49,649 nt of DNA from a virus: IMG/VR virus record IMGVR_UViG_3300042309_002738, positions 1 through 49,649 of that record, one strand, 5' to 3'. The notes under the pieces were generated by a model, which was given only the letters and a program-made list of their open reading frames with translations, did not search any database and was not told the DNA's origin. Of the stretch, positions 18,342 through 28,009 are shown in pieces (positions within the stretch are counted from its first letter, which is position 1; the number at the start of each line of letters is the position of its first letter). Position numbers and translations under genes: made by a program.

Positions 18342-18354
18342 GGTTGATATATAC
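18342..18354 (-). promoter_or_regulatory. GTATATATCAACC element abutting HNH start codon
   Basis: This 13-base element touches the ATG at 18341. An almost identical element (11 of 13 bases) touches the start codon of the second, unrelated homing endonuclease at 41752. It may be a promoter core (TATA-like) or a translation control element. The start codon is also within a 6-bp inverted repeat at 18339-18344 and 18353-18358. Confidence 0.4.
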
Positions 18355-18419
18355 CATGAACCTTCTGACTTGTATACTTGATTATTGTTTTTATTATGAG
18401 CAGTTGTCGAATGTTTATG

Positions 18420-18911
18420 TCAAAACTGTAACACACAGTTATCAAACCTGAGCGTCATTGAGATTTCCATTGGACCACCGTCCTCGTATGTAACCTCGCC
18501 GAAGTTCGCCTCGGTGATGAATGCACCCTTGATGTCCCAGAGCTCGACGACTGTACCGACGGGGTCTAGAAGCTTCAATTGGATGTCGCGCTTGTAGAAG
18601 TCTGCGTAGCCTGCGCGGCCTGATACAGACTCGAAGTGGGTGCGTACCCATTCCATGACCTGTTGTGCGCCCGACGGAGCGATTGGGTCGTGGAGTGTGA
18701 CTGCGATCGTACCGAATGTCGTCTTACCCGCGAGGTAGCGACGTGAGTTGATGAAAGGTACTTCAACTTCTTCGGTCGTAATTGTTGGACGAGCCGTGGT
18801 CTTGATGATGTAGGCATCGATGCCTTCGATCATGAGGACCCAGCGGTTCTTGCGCTTCGGCTCGAACTTGTTTGGAATCATCGATGTAACGTCAAGTGTC
18901 TCTGCGGCCAT
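18420..18911 (-). CDS. 19: Tail tube protein
   Basis: 163 aa, the size of T4 gp19. The motif order is typical of myovirus tube subunits: KRKNRWVLMIEGIDAYIIK near the N-terminus, TEEVEVPFINSRRYLAGK, TIAVTLHDPIAP, then a C-terminal beta part EVTYEDGGPMEISMTLRFD. Tube subunits stack as hexameric rings inside the sheath. It has a good ribosome site (AGGAGAT before ATG at 18911). Codon use is much richer in C/G-ending codons than in most of the window, as is common for abundant virion proteins. It follows the sheath genes and one small protein gene. Confidence 0.92.
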   Translation of the reverse strand: MAAETLDVTSMIPNKFEPKRKNRWVLMIEGIDAYIIKTTARPTITTEEVEVPFINSRRYLAGKTTFGTIAVTLHDPIAPSGAQQVMEWVRTHFESVSGRAGYADFYKRDIQLKLLDPVGTVVELWDIKGAFITEANFGEVTYEDGGPMEISMTLRFDNCVLQF

Positions 18912-19002
18912 GTTTTAATCTCCTGTTATCCTTATGTAAGTATCTGCTAAAACGTAATTTTTTTCGTAAATCACTCGTGATGAGTGTGAATGTTTGTGTT
19001 GA

Positions 19003-19353
19003 TTATCTGCGACGGGCACGAGCGCCCATGCCGTTCGCTGCCTTCCATTCTGAGAGTGCCAGGTCAATTTCAGAGTTGACTCCGCCTAAGGTCCGCTCTA
19101 CCTCTCTTACGGCAGCAGGATTTACATCGTCTGGGCTTGCATCTGCTCCTAGTTCGATGATCGTCTCTAGCTGCTCTGTTACTGCGGCGCCGAGCGAACT
19201 ATAGGCCTTGGCGAAGGCGATAAGCTCATCTGCACTGACTTCGTACAATTCTCCGCCCCTGGCGACGGGGGCCTCTGTGAGATTCTTGCGAGCCTTCGCT
19301 TTCTTTACTTCTTCAGCTATGATGTTCTTTAGTTGTGCAGATGTAATCTTCAT
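19003..19353 (-). CDS. Small protein with MKIT N-terminal peptide (possible capsid-targeted protein)
   Basis: 116 aa. It begins MKITSAQLKNIIAEEVKKAK, an amphipathic helix shared in pattern with three other small proteins of this window. Two possible gp21-type cleavage sites follow: I-A-E at 12-14 and L-T-E/A at 25-28. The rest is a helical acidic domain ending in a basic GARARRR tail. There is a recognisable ribosome site (CCGGAGACAAC before ATG 19353). It lies between sheath and tube genes. Targeting to the prohead with removal of the N-terminal peptide is a hypothesis by analogy with T4 internal proteins; the main domain is not recognised. Confidence 0.7.
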   Translation of the reverse strand: MKITSAQLKNIIAEEVKKAKARKNLTEAPVARGGELYEVSADELIAFAKAYSSLGAAVTEQLETIIELGADASPDDVNPAAVREVERTLGGVNSEIDLALSEWKAANGMGARARRR

Positions 19354-19425
19354 GTTGTCTCCGGAATGTCGCTCAATTTTATGTAATTATTCAGTTTCCG
19401 TAAATAAATTATTTGTTTTTATTTG

Positions 19426-19476
19426 TCTGAGGTTACCAGAGATAACTTTATGAAGAATTATTCTGGTAACCTCAGA
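19426..19476. repeat. Perfect 15-bp inverted repeat downstream of the first sheath gene
   Basis: tctgaggttaccaga (19426-19440) and tctggtaacctcaga (19462-19476) are exact reverse complements separated by 21 bases. The structure begins 9 bases after the sheath stop codon on the minus strand. There is no T-run after the stem on the minus strand (CAAATAAAAAC follows), so it does not look like a standard intrinsic terminator. It may be an mRNA 3' stabiliser, a processing site, or a protein-binding palindrome. Confidence 0.7.
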
Positions 19477-19484
19477 TCACCCTG

Positions 19485-22400
19485 TCACTGTACCTGTTGT
19501 AGGTTGTTGGCAACAACGAAGTCAAGTGAGACGAACTCGATCGATTTGACAGGCTGGACGAAGATCTTACCACGAACCGTGTTGTTCTCAACGTCTGTCT
19601 GTGATGTTGTTGTTGCATCAATGATGACTCTGAACCTCTCGAGACCGCTGAGGGCCTGGATCCTCTGTAGACGTGGTGTGACGGCTGCGGAGAACCTTGC
19701 GAGTGTTGCTTCGCGATTTGGCTCGAAGAGGATGCCTTGCGCAATCTCACGAACCTGGCGCCTGATCTCGATGAGGAGGCGACGGACATTGACACGATCA
19801 AGTGCAGATGATGCAACCTGTAGCGTCTTCTGTCCCCAGACCACGAGTCCTGATGCTGGGTTTGTTCCAGATTTTGGAGCTCCGACGAATCCAACGATTG
19901 GATTTAGCCTGTCGTTGTAGAGACCATCGAGATCTTCCTCCTTCAACCTTACCCTGCTCTCGAGGGCCTGTTGTGGTAGAGCGCCGCGGGCGAAACCTGC
20001 TGGTGCAAACCAGGGATGTCCAACTGCGTCATTCAATGACAGTGCGCCGAGAACAAGTGCAGAAGGTGGAACATATAAGTTATTTCTGTCTGGAGCAGCA
20101 TAAAGGATGTCTGGGAAGTATGCAGCTGCGAAAGAGTTGTCTATGTTACGATCCCTGAATGAATTGATTGTCTGAACAACTGAAACGATGTCACAATCAT
20201 GTCTTACTTCGTATTCGGCATCAGTTCCCTCTTCTTTATATTGCTCGACGTCCATGAGGTATAGAGCGTCAAATCTCTCTTCTACAGCAACAGTTGCATA
20301 GTCTGTTACTATTGGGTGTCGTATGCCAGGTATTGCAAGGAGTTGTATATCAAGGTTTGTTACGTTCTTCATGATATCTACAGCTTTTACAAACGCTTTC
20401 ACGTTTGGTCCTTCTGTAAGACCTCTTCCATTACTTGCAACCATATCAGATGATACTGCGTTGTTTGTTATTCTTGCTTCATCTTCATCAAAGATATTGA
20501 CACCATCAAATCCACCCTGCATGAATAGTGTAAACTTTGCATATCTTCTGTTTATTGTCTCATTCAAATCAGAGACCTGGAATGCTCTTGTCTTGTTTGA
20601 ATCATTGGCTGCTATATTTCCATTTCTAACATAAGAAGCTGAGTGCCACTTTAGGGTGTCTGCTGCTCCGCTAGAACCTGTTGCAACCTGTATGTTTTCA
20701 AGTGTAAAGATGTTGTTATTGAATCTATCGGCATCAAGAATACCATTTGCTGCGGTGTCTGCTACACCAGAGTTATCTCCAACAACAAAGTTTTGTTGTG
20801 TAGTAGCAAAACCAGGGAAGTACTTTGTGAATGATTCTATAGATTTATTCACAAGAACAGATGAGTTTGGTTTTGTTATCAAATCAACTTGTTCAAATTG
20901 TGTACCCCAATAGAAGTTTACATTCGCAGATTCAGTTGCACTTCCTATAACTCCGTCAGTTACCTTTTTTCTGAAAGGAACGGGTGGTTGTACAACCTTA
21001 CGTAGAATTTCCTTGTCTTTTGAACCGCCTGCAGGACTCGTGTCAGTGTCACTAATGTTATTTCCTAACGTCGGAAACACTGCTGTACCTGATGTTACGA
21101 GGTGGTAAGCGCCCCTGAATCCTATTGGAAGTGCCGTTGGATCAATAAACTCGTTTGCAACTTCATCAGAAACTTCTACCCTAACGTAGTTAGAGCGGCT
21201 TGGGTATGCACCCTCAATCACAAGCTTTTGCTCTTCTGCATCACGATCAAAGTCAAAGTATGAATTTATGTCTCCTATCATCTTTGCTATGTAACGAGGT
21301 GACGTTGGATTCAAGTCACATACAAATGCTTCCCCTGATGAAATCAGCGTTGGTGTTGAATCTCTATCACCCCATCTTCTTATTCTTATTGTGAATGAAC
21401 CATATTTGTTGACTGGGTCGTTTGATGGTGTGATGTTTTCTATTGATATCTTGTAAAGATTTGATATGTTAGCGCCTGCATCTAACGCATGAAGCCTGAA
21501 AAGATTTACAGGTTTTCCACCAAACTTTTGTGAAATTACCCATGGTGATTTTGCGTAATTAAATCTATCTTCAAAACTTTCATAATTTGGTATCGTAGAA
21601 GTCCCAGTGTTTCTTGCAATTGAAGAAGTGATTATAAATGCTGAATTTTCAACTCCAACTTTTCCTTTATAGAAAGAATATACATCACTTACATCTGCAC
21701 CATGTGTACCTGAAAGAATACCGACACCAGTTAGCTCAGCAACTGCAGGATGTATGTCCCAGTGAGTATATAGATAATGTCCTTTTTCTTGTAATTTTAA
21801 AGGATCTCTATTTAGAACATTACCAAAGTAATTGTTAGAAGATGGATCAAATGACGCAGTTACTACATTTGGGCTGTTTGCGTCAAGTCCTTTATGACCA
21901 TTCAGAAGTAATACGAAGTCCTGCTTTTCAACACCGTTATCCATTAAAGTAACAGTACCAAAAGTTGCTCCACTTAGATATTGTGGTGAATCCATCGTTG
22001 CAGTCAAGTTAGAGGCTGGAGCGCTTGAGTCAGGTGCACCAACAAGTGATGATGATAATCTAAGAAGAACGCCAGAGGCAGCCATCAATACGCCTCTTAC
22101 GATTGGTACTGCTTTATTTTCTCCAGCTAATTGTAAACCTGCATCACTAAAGAAAGTAGATGCAAGAGATTCTGACATGTAACAACCAAGGAAATATGTT
22201 CTTCCTAGATCACCACCAAAATTTGCAAATTCATTTTTATCTAACTTGCCAAGGGTTCCACTTGGTTGTTGCTCACCAACAACAAACCCAGCACCAGTGA
22301 CAGATCCAGGATAAACGCCGGCTCCACCTTGTCTCTCAAGGCCGTCTCCGACTCCGAGAACTCGCAAGTATGATACTGCTCTTGCATTTCGCAACCATTC

Positions 22401-22616
22401 AAGAACCGCGATGGGTCCAAAGTGTTTGCTATCTACAGTTCCAAATTTTGATTGAAAGTCTGATAAAGTACCCACTGTTATTGGTACAAAGGCTGGGCCT
22501 TTTTTCGAAGTACCAATAACACCCGCTGGGATACCAACAGGTTGTTGTGTAAGAGGTCCCGAAATATCGATTTCATTTGCTGTTACGCCCGCGGCGCCTA
22601 GTTTTAGCTGTGCCAT
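19485..22616 (-). CDS. 18: Tail sheath protein (copy 1)
   Basis: 1043 aa. The N-terminus (NEIDISGPLTQQPVGIPAGV, then GTSKKGPAFVPITVG) and C-terminus (RVNVRRLLIEIRRQVREIA, then GKIFVQPVKSIEFVSLDFVV) are diagnostic of myovirus contractile sheath proteins; T4 gp18 is 659 aa, so there are large insertions between. The subunits polymerise around the tube and contract to drive it through the host envelope. It lies 54 bases after a second, related sheath gene. The 3' part of the gene (about 19.5-20.0 kb, conserved C-terminal core) has clearly more C/G-ending codons than the middle of the gene. Confidence 0.93.
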   Translation of the reverse strand: MAQLKLGAAGVTANEIDISGPLTQQPVGIPAGVIGTSKKGPAFVPITVGTLSDFQSKFGTVDSKHFGPIAVLEWLRNARAVSYLRVLGVGDGLERQGGAGVYPGSVTGAGFVVGEQQPSGTLGKLDKNEFANFGGDLGRTYFLGCYMSESLASTFFSDAGLQLAGENKAVPIVRGVLMAASGVLLRLSSSLVGAPDSSAPASNLTATMDSPQYLSGATFGTVTLMDNGVEKQDFVLLLNGHKGLDANSPNVVTASFDPSSNNYFGNVLNRDPLKLQEKGHYLYTHWDIHPAVAELTGVGILSGTHGADVSDVYSFYKGKVGVENSAFIITSSIARNTGTSTIPNYESFEDRFNYAKSPWVISQKFGGKPVNLFRLHALDAGANISNLYKISIENITPSNDPVNKYGSFTIRIRRWGDRDSTPTLISSGEAFVCDLNPTSPRYIAKMIGDINSYFDFDRDAEEQKLVIEGAYPSRSNYVRVEVSDEVANEFIDPTALPIGFRGAYHLVTSGTAVFPTLGNNISDTDTSPAGGSKDKEILRKVVQPPVPFRKKVTDGVIGSATESANVNFYWGTQFEQVDLITKPNSSVLVNKSIESFTKYFPGFATTQQNFVVGDNSGVADTAANGILDADRFNNNIFTLENIQVATGSSGAADTLKWHSASYVRNGNIAANDSNKTRAFQVSDLNETINRRYAKFTLFMQGGFDGVNIFDEDEARITNNAVSSDMVASNGRGLTEGPNVKAFVKAVDIMKNVTNLDIQLLAIPGIRHPIVTDYATVAVEERFDALYLMDVEQYKEEGTDAEYEVRHDCDIVSVVQTINSFRDRNIDNSFAAAYFPDILYAAPDRNNLYVPPSALVLGALSLNDAVGHPWFAPAGFARGALPQQALESRVRLKEEDLDGLYNDRLNPIVGFVGAPKSGTNPASGLVVWGQKTLQVASSALDRVNVRRLLIEIRRQVREIAQGILFEPNREATLARFSAAVTPRLQRIQALSGLERFRVIIDATTTSQTDVENNTVRGKIFVQPVKSIEFVSLDFVVANNLQQVQ

Positions 22617-22669
22617 CTACGATGCTCCATTTTAGCTGCTAGTTAACTATATCGTTCACTTCAAATTTC

Positions 22670-25600
22670 TCACACGAACTGAACACCAGCGTTTGTGATT
22701 ATGAAGTCAATTGCAATAAACTCGATTGACCTGGTTGGTACTATGACTATTCTTCCGTTCAACCTGTTCAAATCTATGTCTTCTTGCGTGTTATTCGTTT
22801 CATTCATTACAACCTGGAATGCTTCAACACCTGCTTGTGTTTGAATCAGACCTAATTGAAATACAGCATCTGCTACGAAACGATTTCTAACAGCTGGTGT
22901 GTTCTGTTCGAATACCAACTTGTTAGCAATTCCTATGATTATTCTCTTCACCTCAAGCAGTAGACGTCTAACGTTTACTCTATCAAGTGCAGACTTGCTT
23001 ATCTGTAACGTCTTTTGACCGAATATGACGAATCCGAGTCTTGGGAACGTTGCGATTGGATTGATTCTTGAATCATATAGAACATCTCTGTCTAGCACAT
23101 TAAGTCTTACTGAGACATTCTTTACAAAGTCTAAAGCCGCTCTATTGAAACCTGCTGGTGCAAACCATGGATATGCAACCCTGTCATTGAAACCAAGGGC
23201 ACCCAATGCAGCAACTGAAGCAGGAACTTTTACTCTCTTTGAGTTTGTGGTATCATCTATGAATACATCTGGGAAGTAAGTAGAAACATAATTGTTATCT
23301 ATTGTTCTTGCATCAAAGTAGTTTACTGTCTTTTGTATGCTTGGTTTTACGGTTGAATCATCATAAAGCCTGTAACCATCATCGCTATATGATGGTATAT
23401 CCATCACATGCATTGCAAGACCGTAATCCTTTACTTTCTTAGACGCAATGTCATTTATGTAAGGTTCGCGTATACCAGGTATTGCTAGTAGATTTACTCC
23501 TACGATGTATGGATCAGTCATGATATCAATTGCTGTTGTATAAGAAGCAACTCCGTTGTTGTCCTTACCAACACCATTTTGGTTTATATCAAATCCATCA
23601 GGAATATATGTTGTTGCTGCACCACCGACCCCAAGAAGATCCGAATCAAAGGAGACAGACTTGTCATTCAGTCTTCTTGCGTTACGATCTAGATAGTTTA
23701 CACCATCAAATCCACCATACATAAAGTTGGTGAACTTTGCATAAGTAGAGAACCTATTGTACGTTGCTGTTGTTGCCTTTGAAAGAAGTGTAGCCAAAGT
23801 AACCCTGCTGACACCATTATCAGAGACAGAGTAATCAGTTGAATCAGGTATTCCATTTCTGATATACGCTGCTTCTCTCATATGTAAGTTTGCAGAACCT
23901 GTTACATCATTGACTGATTGATTTGCAAGCGCAACCTTTGCAAGGGTAAACTTGTTATCATTGAATGCATCAACATTTGATCCCGTGTGTAATGCATCTA
24001 ATTTTTCAATACCCATGAACTTTGTGAAAGATGCGATTATGTTGTTTTTTTCACCAACGACGTTGTTGTTCAGAACCTCATTTGCAAGGGTTGTTGCATT
24101 ACGTTCGAACTTCACTCCCCAATATAGTGCAGGTACTGTAATTTCTTTTACTCCAGGTGATCCTGCTAACCCACCAGCTGTACTAACTTCACCTCTTGTA
24201 ACCTTGAATCTATAAGGTATGGGTGGAAGAACAGAACCAGAAAGTAAGTGATTGCTAGATATCCCAGCCATACCCAATCTTGCAGTGCCAGCAGGTATAA
24301 CAGAATCTGCTACAACGTTGTTGTTAGTCTTTAGAAGTGAAGGACCATGGAATCCGAATGGTAAACTAGTATCTGGTACTAATTTCTTGTCTACCATGTC
24401 AGACATGATAATTCTTACATACTTCGATTGATTCGGATATTTACCGCTTGCTATCAAACGACGTTCTCTTGCGTCGAATGAATCAAAATGGAAAGAAACC
24501 TTGCGATCACCTATCAATTTAGCAATATAATTGTCTGAATCTGGATCTAGAGTACAATTGCTAAACTGTTCAAGTATTACTGGTGTGATATCGCTATCAT
24601 TGAAATCTCTTATCTGAACGTTGAACGTTCCATACCTATTCGTGTTGTCCGCAGATGCCTTTACATTTGATATAGAAATTTTGTAAAGTTTGTTTGCATA
24701 CTCTCCATCATCAAGCGCCTCAAACTTGAACAAATCATACTCCGTTTTACCGAAAGGTTGAGATATGAACATTGTTGTTTGTGGTGCCTTAAACCTCGTG
24801 TTGTAAGAACCAAATATCTCTCTAAAGCTAAGATTGGGATCGCCTGATGAAGAATCTTTAAGTGAAGAACCGGACAAGATTGCAACATAGCAACTTCCAG
24901 AAACAGATGCAATTTGATCATCAACTGCAAAATCTGCAGCAAGGTAGTGTTGGTAGATATCAAATTTATCTGGATCCGTGTTCAGTAATTTACCAAAGTA
25001 ATCGTCTGCTGACGGATCAAAAGACGCAGAATAAATCTTTACACCTGGTTTTCCTTCATCATTAGCAAATGCCGCACCTAAAGAAGATGAAATAAGAATC
25101 TTGAACTTAGGTTTACCGTTTACAAGTTTTGCCTGTGCATCATCATTCAACCCTATTATAGACGTTGCTGCAGGAACTGCTTCATCACCATCTAATACGT
25201 AGAGCCTAGCGGTATCTGGCGTCATTACAACACCACGAATTAAGTTTACCTTATCATCTACACCTACATTTGGAAACGTTCTATTATCTGTAAACATTGG
25301 CATTCCAAATGCTTCGTTCGCCTGTACTGCATGTTGTGCAGCAAGAAATTGAACAATCTTTGTGTGCCTGCCAGTTCCTGCTTCTGCTGAACCAGTCAAA
25401 AGAAATCCTGCATTTTTTACAGTTCCTTTTGTCAAGGTGTTATCAAAATCGGCAAAAGTTGAATTTGCACCTGCACCAAGAACCCTGAGGTATGTTAAAG
25501 ACGTACGATTCTTTAAGAACTCGTTTACCGCATAAGGACCAAAGTACTTTGGATCAAGATCTCCAAATGTTGTTGAAAACTCAGCAAAGTTTGCAAATGT

Positions 25601-25738
25601 AATCGGAACGAAAGCAGGTCCTTTTGCTGATGTTCCTATAACACCAGCTGGCGTTCCGACCGGACCACCCGTTGTTGGTCCCGATAAATCAATTTCACGC
25701 TCATAAAAATTTGGAGATCTAAATACTTGCTCGGCCAT
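22670..25738 (-). CDS. 18: Tail sheath protein (copy 2)
   Basis: 1022 aa from the ATG at 25738, chosen because AAGGAGA lies 7 bases upstream; an in-frame ATG at 25744 is too close to that ribosome site. Hallmarks are YEREIDLSGPTTGGPVGTPAG, GTSAKGPAFVPITFA, and C-terminal DRVNVRRLLLEVKRII with GRIVIVPTRSIEFIAIDFII. It is a diverged paralogue of the next gene, with the same length and same insertion layout. Both copies may be in one sheath, for example in alternating or regional positions, or one may be specialised; the sequence cannot tell. Confidence 0.92.
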   Translation of the reverse strand: MAEQVFRSPNFYEREIDLSGPTTGGPVGTPAGVIGTSAKGPAFVPITFANFAEFSTTFGDLDPKYFGPYAVNEFLKNRTSLTYLRVLGAGANSTFADFDNTLTKGTVKNAGFLLTGSAEAGTGRHTKIVQFLAAQHAVQANEAFGMPMFTDNRTFPNVGVDDKVNLIRGVVMTPDTARLYVLDGDEAVPAATSIIGLNDDAQAKLVNGKPKFKILISSSLGAAFANDEGKPGVKIYSASFDPSADDYFGKLLNTDPDKFDIYQHYLAADFAVDDQIASVSGSCYVAILSGSSLKDSSSGDPNLSFREIFGSYNTRFKAPQTTMFISQPFGKTEYDLFKFEALDDGEYANKLYKISISNVKASADNTNRYGTFNVQIRDFNDSDITPVILEQFSNCTLDPDSDNYIAKLIGDRKVSFHFDSFDARERRLIASGKYPNQSKYVRIIMSDMVDKKLVPDTSLPFGFHGPSLLKTNNNVVADSVIPAGTARLGMAGISSNHLLSGSVLPPIPYRFKVTRGEVSTAGGLAGSPGVKEITVPALYWGVKFERNATTLANEVLNNNVVGEKNNIIASFTKFMGIEKLDALHTGSNVDAFNDNKFTLAKVALANQSVNDVTGSANLHMREAAYIRNGIPDSTDYSVSDNGVSRVTLATLLSKATTATYNRFSTYAKFTNFMYGGFDGVNYLDRNARRLNDKSVSFDSDLLGVGGAATTYIPDGFDINQNGVGKDNNGVASYTTAIDIMTDPYIVGVNLLAIPGIREPYINDIASKKVKDYGLAMHVMDIPSYSDDGYRLYDDSTVKPSIQKTVNYFDARTIDNNYVSTYFPDVFIDDTTNSKRVKVPASVAALGALGFNDRVAYPWFAPAGFNRAALDFVKNVSVRLNVLDRDVLYDSRINPIATFPRLGFVIFGQKTLQISKSALDRVNVRRLLLEVKRIIIGIANKLVFEQNTPAVRNRFVADAVFQLGLIQTQAGVEAFQVVMNETNNTQEDIDLNRLNGRIVIVPTRSIEFIAIDFIITNAGVQFV

Positions 25739-25820
25739 TACCATTCTCCTTAAGAGGGTATAAATTCAGTATTAAGTATCTTGTAAATCTGAAGTAATCC
25801 AAATCAATTCAAATTTTGAT

Positions 25821-27329
25821 TCACTGCTCTTCGTTTGTTATTATTATTTGAATTCCATTTGGGATTTCAGATGAAGATGAAACTCCCGTTGTTGTCTTAG
25901 CAGGATTTTTTTTCACAACATTCACAGTACTATAGACTGTTTCCCCTGTTGTTGGGTTTACTTTAGTTACCTTAACATACTTTATCGTATTTCCAAGTCT
26001 TACCTGGGTTACAGGTGTACTGCTTTGTGTAGGTGCGTTAGGTATTAAATAAGTGTTTGGATAACTTGGTATTTTGCTTCTTGTATAAGTTGGAATTGAT
26101 GTTCCTCTTGCTTGATTAACAATTGCAGGATCTGATGTTGTTGCAATTATATTGCCAGCGGAATTTTGCAACTGTGCAACAAATTGTGGATCATTAAGTG
26201 GTGGTGCTATATTGGGATTTGAGGTTTGTGTTATTCCTTGATTTGGAGTAATTGTCCCACCGGTTCTTCTTTGGTCTGGTCTTGCGTTGGGCTTGTCGCT
26301 AAGTGGTAAGCTTGGATCATCATTACCAATTGTAAAATTATTATTAAATTCTTCTACATCGGTTGGTGTTGGATCTGGTGTTGACGTTGTTGACGTGGTA
26401 AATTGAATGATTGGTGAAGATATGTACTTTTTCACTGGTATTGGTGTCCCTGGCATGTTAGATGCCCAAAAATATGCTGGGATTTTAATATCAAAATTAC
26501 ACTTTATGAATCTTTCAGCTGATGACATATCATCAAAATTAGAATCAATCGTAAATTCTCCACCTTGTTTAGTTGCAACAAACCAATACCCTTTATCAGT
26601 TGTAACTTTCCATGAATTTCCTTGTGGTAGAAAAGAAGAAACAATTTTCTCTATTATTTGATTCATGTGTTGTGTATATTGTGTCCAAATAGTCACCTGA
26701 TATGTTGAAGTATAAAATTGAGGTGAAGGCATCACAACAGTTTCAAATATGTTATTTCCAATATTGGTTGATAATAATGCACCTTGCAACGTGTTATATG
26801 ATTCGCTGTTGGAACCAATTTTACGTCCAGTTATAAGTTGATTATCTAATTGAGGATCACCAGGGTTCACACCAACATTTTTTTGAAATAAGATTGCTGT
26901 TTTATTTATTAGATTTTGATATTGCCTGTCTGACTTATCCAATCGCCTTCTAACTACAATTTCGCCTGTTTGCTGATTTATTCCCCTACCTGTTATGTCA
27001 TCCATTTCTTGGCTCATGGAGGTTCTCATGATAGTTATGAGAGGAAGAATTAAAGTGTTGTTTCTATCCCTTATAGGTTTACCCCTTTTGAGAAGTGCCC
27101 ACTTTTCACCTGCTGCAAAAATTATAGGAACCCTTTTTACCTCAGAAGAATCTTGACCACCAACCATAGGTTGTATCTCTTTGTCAAATAAATTAAATAA
27201 AGAAACATCAACATCTTCAACACCGCAAGAAGGTATGACAAGATCTGACTTTAATCCAGTATCATAACCTGATTTAATTCCTGAAATTCCATTATTTAAT
27301 TGATCTATTGCGTTAAATCTAGTGGTCAT
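25821..27329 (-). CDS. 15: gp15-like tail terminator / sheath completion protein
   Basis: About 502 aa from the ATG at 27329 (MTTRFNAID), which has GAGGA about six bases upstream. The pattern RVPIIFAAGEKWALLKR, then NTLILPLITIMRT, then VVMPSPQFYTSTYQVTIWTQYTQHMNQIIEKIVSSFLPQG parallels T4 gp15: a VPI-x-Y/F-A-x-x-E segment, a PLI segment, and NPSP...YELSIFTRYxDDMxQIxEQIxPYF. T4 gp15 caps the tail tube and sheath where it meets the neck. Residues from about 300 on are a Pro/Thr/Ser/Asn-rich extension not found in gp15 (272 aa). Its position between gp14-like and sheath genes supports the call. Confidence 0.7.
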   Translation of the reverse strand: MTTRFNAIDQLNNGISGIKSGYDTGLKSDLVIPSCGVEDVDVSLFNLFDKEIQPMVGGQDSSEVKRVPIIFAAGEKWALLKRGKPIRDRNNTLILPLITIMRTSMSQEMDDITGRGINQQTGEIVVRRRLDKSDRQYQNLINKTAILFQKNVGVNPGDPQLDNQLITGRKIGSNSESYNTLQGALLSTNIGNNIFETVVMPSPQFYTSTYQVTIWTQYTQHMNQIIEKIVSSFLPQGNSWKVTTDKGYWFVATKQGGEFTIDSNFDDMSSAERFIKCNFDIKIPAYFWASNMPGTPIPVKKYISSPIIQFTTSTTSTPDPTPTDVEEFNNNFTIGNDDPSLPLSDKPNARPDQRRTGGTITPNQGITQTSNPNIAPPLNDPQFVAQLQNSAGNIIATTSDPAIVNQARGTSIPTYTRSKIPSYPNTYLIPNAPTQSSTPVTQVRLGNTIKYVKVTKVNPTTGETVYSTVNVVKKNPAKTTTGVSSSSEIPNGIQIIITNEEQ

Positions 27330-27331
27330 AT

Positions 27332-28000
27332 TCAATCCTCATCATAGAACGCTGAACCAGCACCGGTGTCATCACCCTTCTCTGAAACCTGTTTTGGCCC
27401 TGTAAGAGGTGAATCAAGAACACCATTTCTTACCAATTCCCTAACATCGCCAGTAACACCATCTTCTGTTTTTTCTGCGCCGCGTTGCTGAACAAACTTT
27501 TCTTGAACTGCATCTGAGTCAGTGTAAGATATATCTGTGGGACCAATAATTGGTGCAGTAAATTGTCCTTCACGTGCCTTTGTTCCAACGAGTTTCACAC
27601 CGTCTTTGTGTTCTGGCATGCCATAAATGTTTCTCATAAATGAGCGTTCAGTAATTTCATAAAAAATATCAGAAAATGAAAAGAAATCACCAATGTTAAC
27701 GTTGATTCCTTTCTCTACTAGATCCCTATATTGTATATAAACTTCAATCTTATATTGAGCATCAACTCCAAATTTGTCTATTTTTGTATCTGCTTGAAAG
27801 TTATTGTCTACTAAAGCATCTAATATAATTGGATTATCAAAAATCTTTTTTACTGCTTCATTATAAACCTCGTGAGTCTTTGTTCTTATTTCAGAGATAG
27901 GATAATAAATTATCTTTTGACCCACAACATCTTTTACAATTTCTTTTGTTATGTCGCTTATAAAGTTTATTTCTCTGGGCGTTATGAATAGTCTAGCCAT
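27332..28000 (-). CDS. 14: gp14-like neck protein
   Basis: 222 aa. The segments YYPISEIRTKTHEVYNEA, DKFGVDAQYKIEVYIQYRDL and INVNIGDFFSFSDIFYEI with RNIYGMPEHKDG follow the layout of T4 gp14: a YYxP segment, a DxxFGED-like link, a beta part and a GDxxxF...FEI segment. T4 gp14 attaches to the head vertex after packaging and receives the tail. It sits between the gp13-like and gp15-like genes, the T4 order 13-14-15, and its stop is only 2 bases before the gp15-like start. The C-terminal 60 residues are acidic and disordered. Confidence 0.65.
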   Translation of the reverse strand: MARLFITPREINFISDITKEIVKDVVGQKIIYYPISEIRTKTHEVYNEAVKKIFDNPIILDALVDNNFQADTKIDKFGVDAQYKIEVYIQYRDLVEKGINVNIGDFFSFSDIFYEITERSFMRNIYGMPEHKDGVKLVGTKAREGQFTAPIIGPTDISYTDSDAVQEKFVQQRGAEKTEDGVTGDVRELVRNGVLDSPLTGPKQVSEKGDDTGAGSAFYDED

Positions 28001-28009
28001 TTTTATTTA

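Noticed and set aside
19426-19476. Intrinsic terminator after the first sheath gene
   Set aside because: The stem is perfect, but the loop is long and no T-run follows on either strand, so it was listed as a repeat only.
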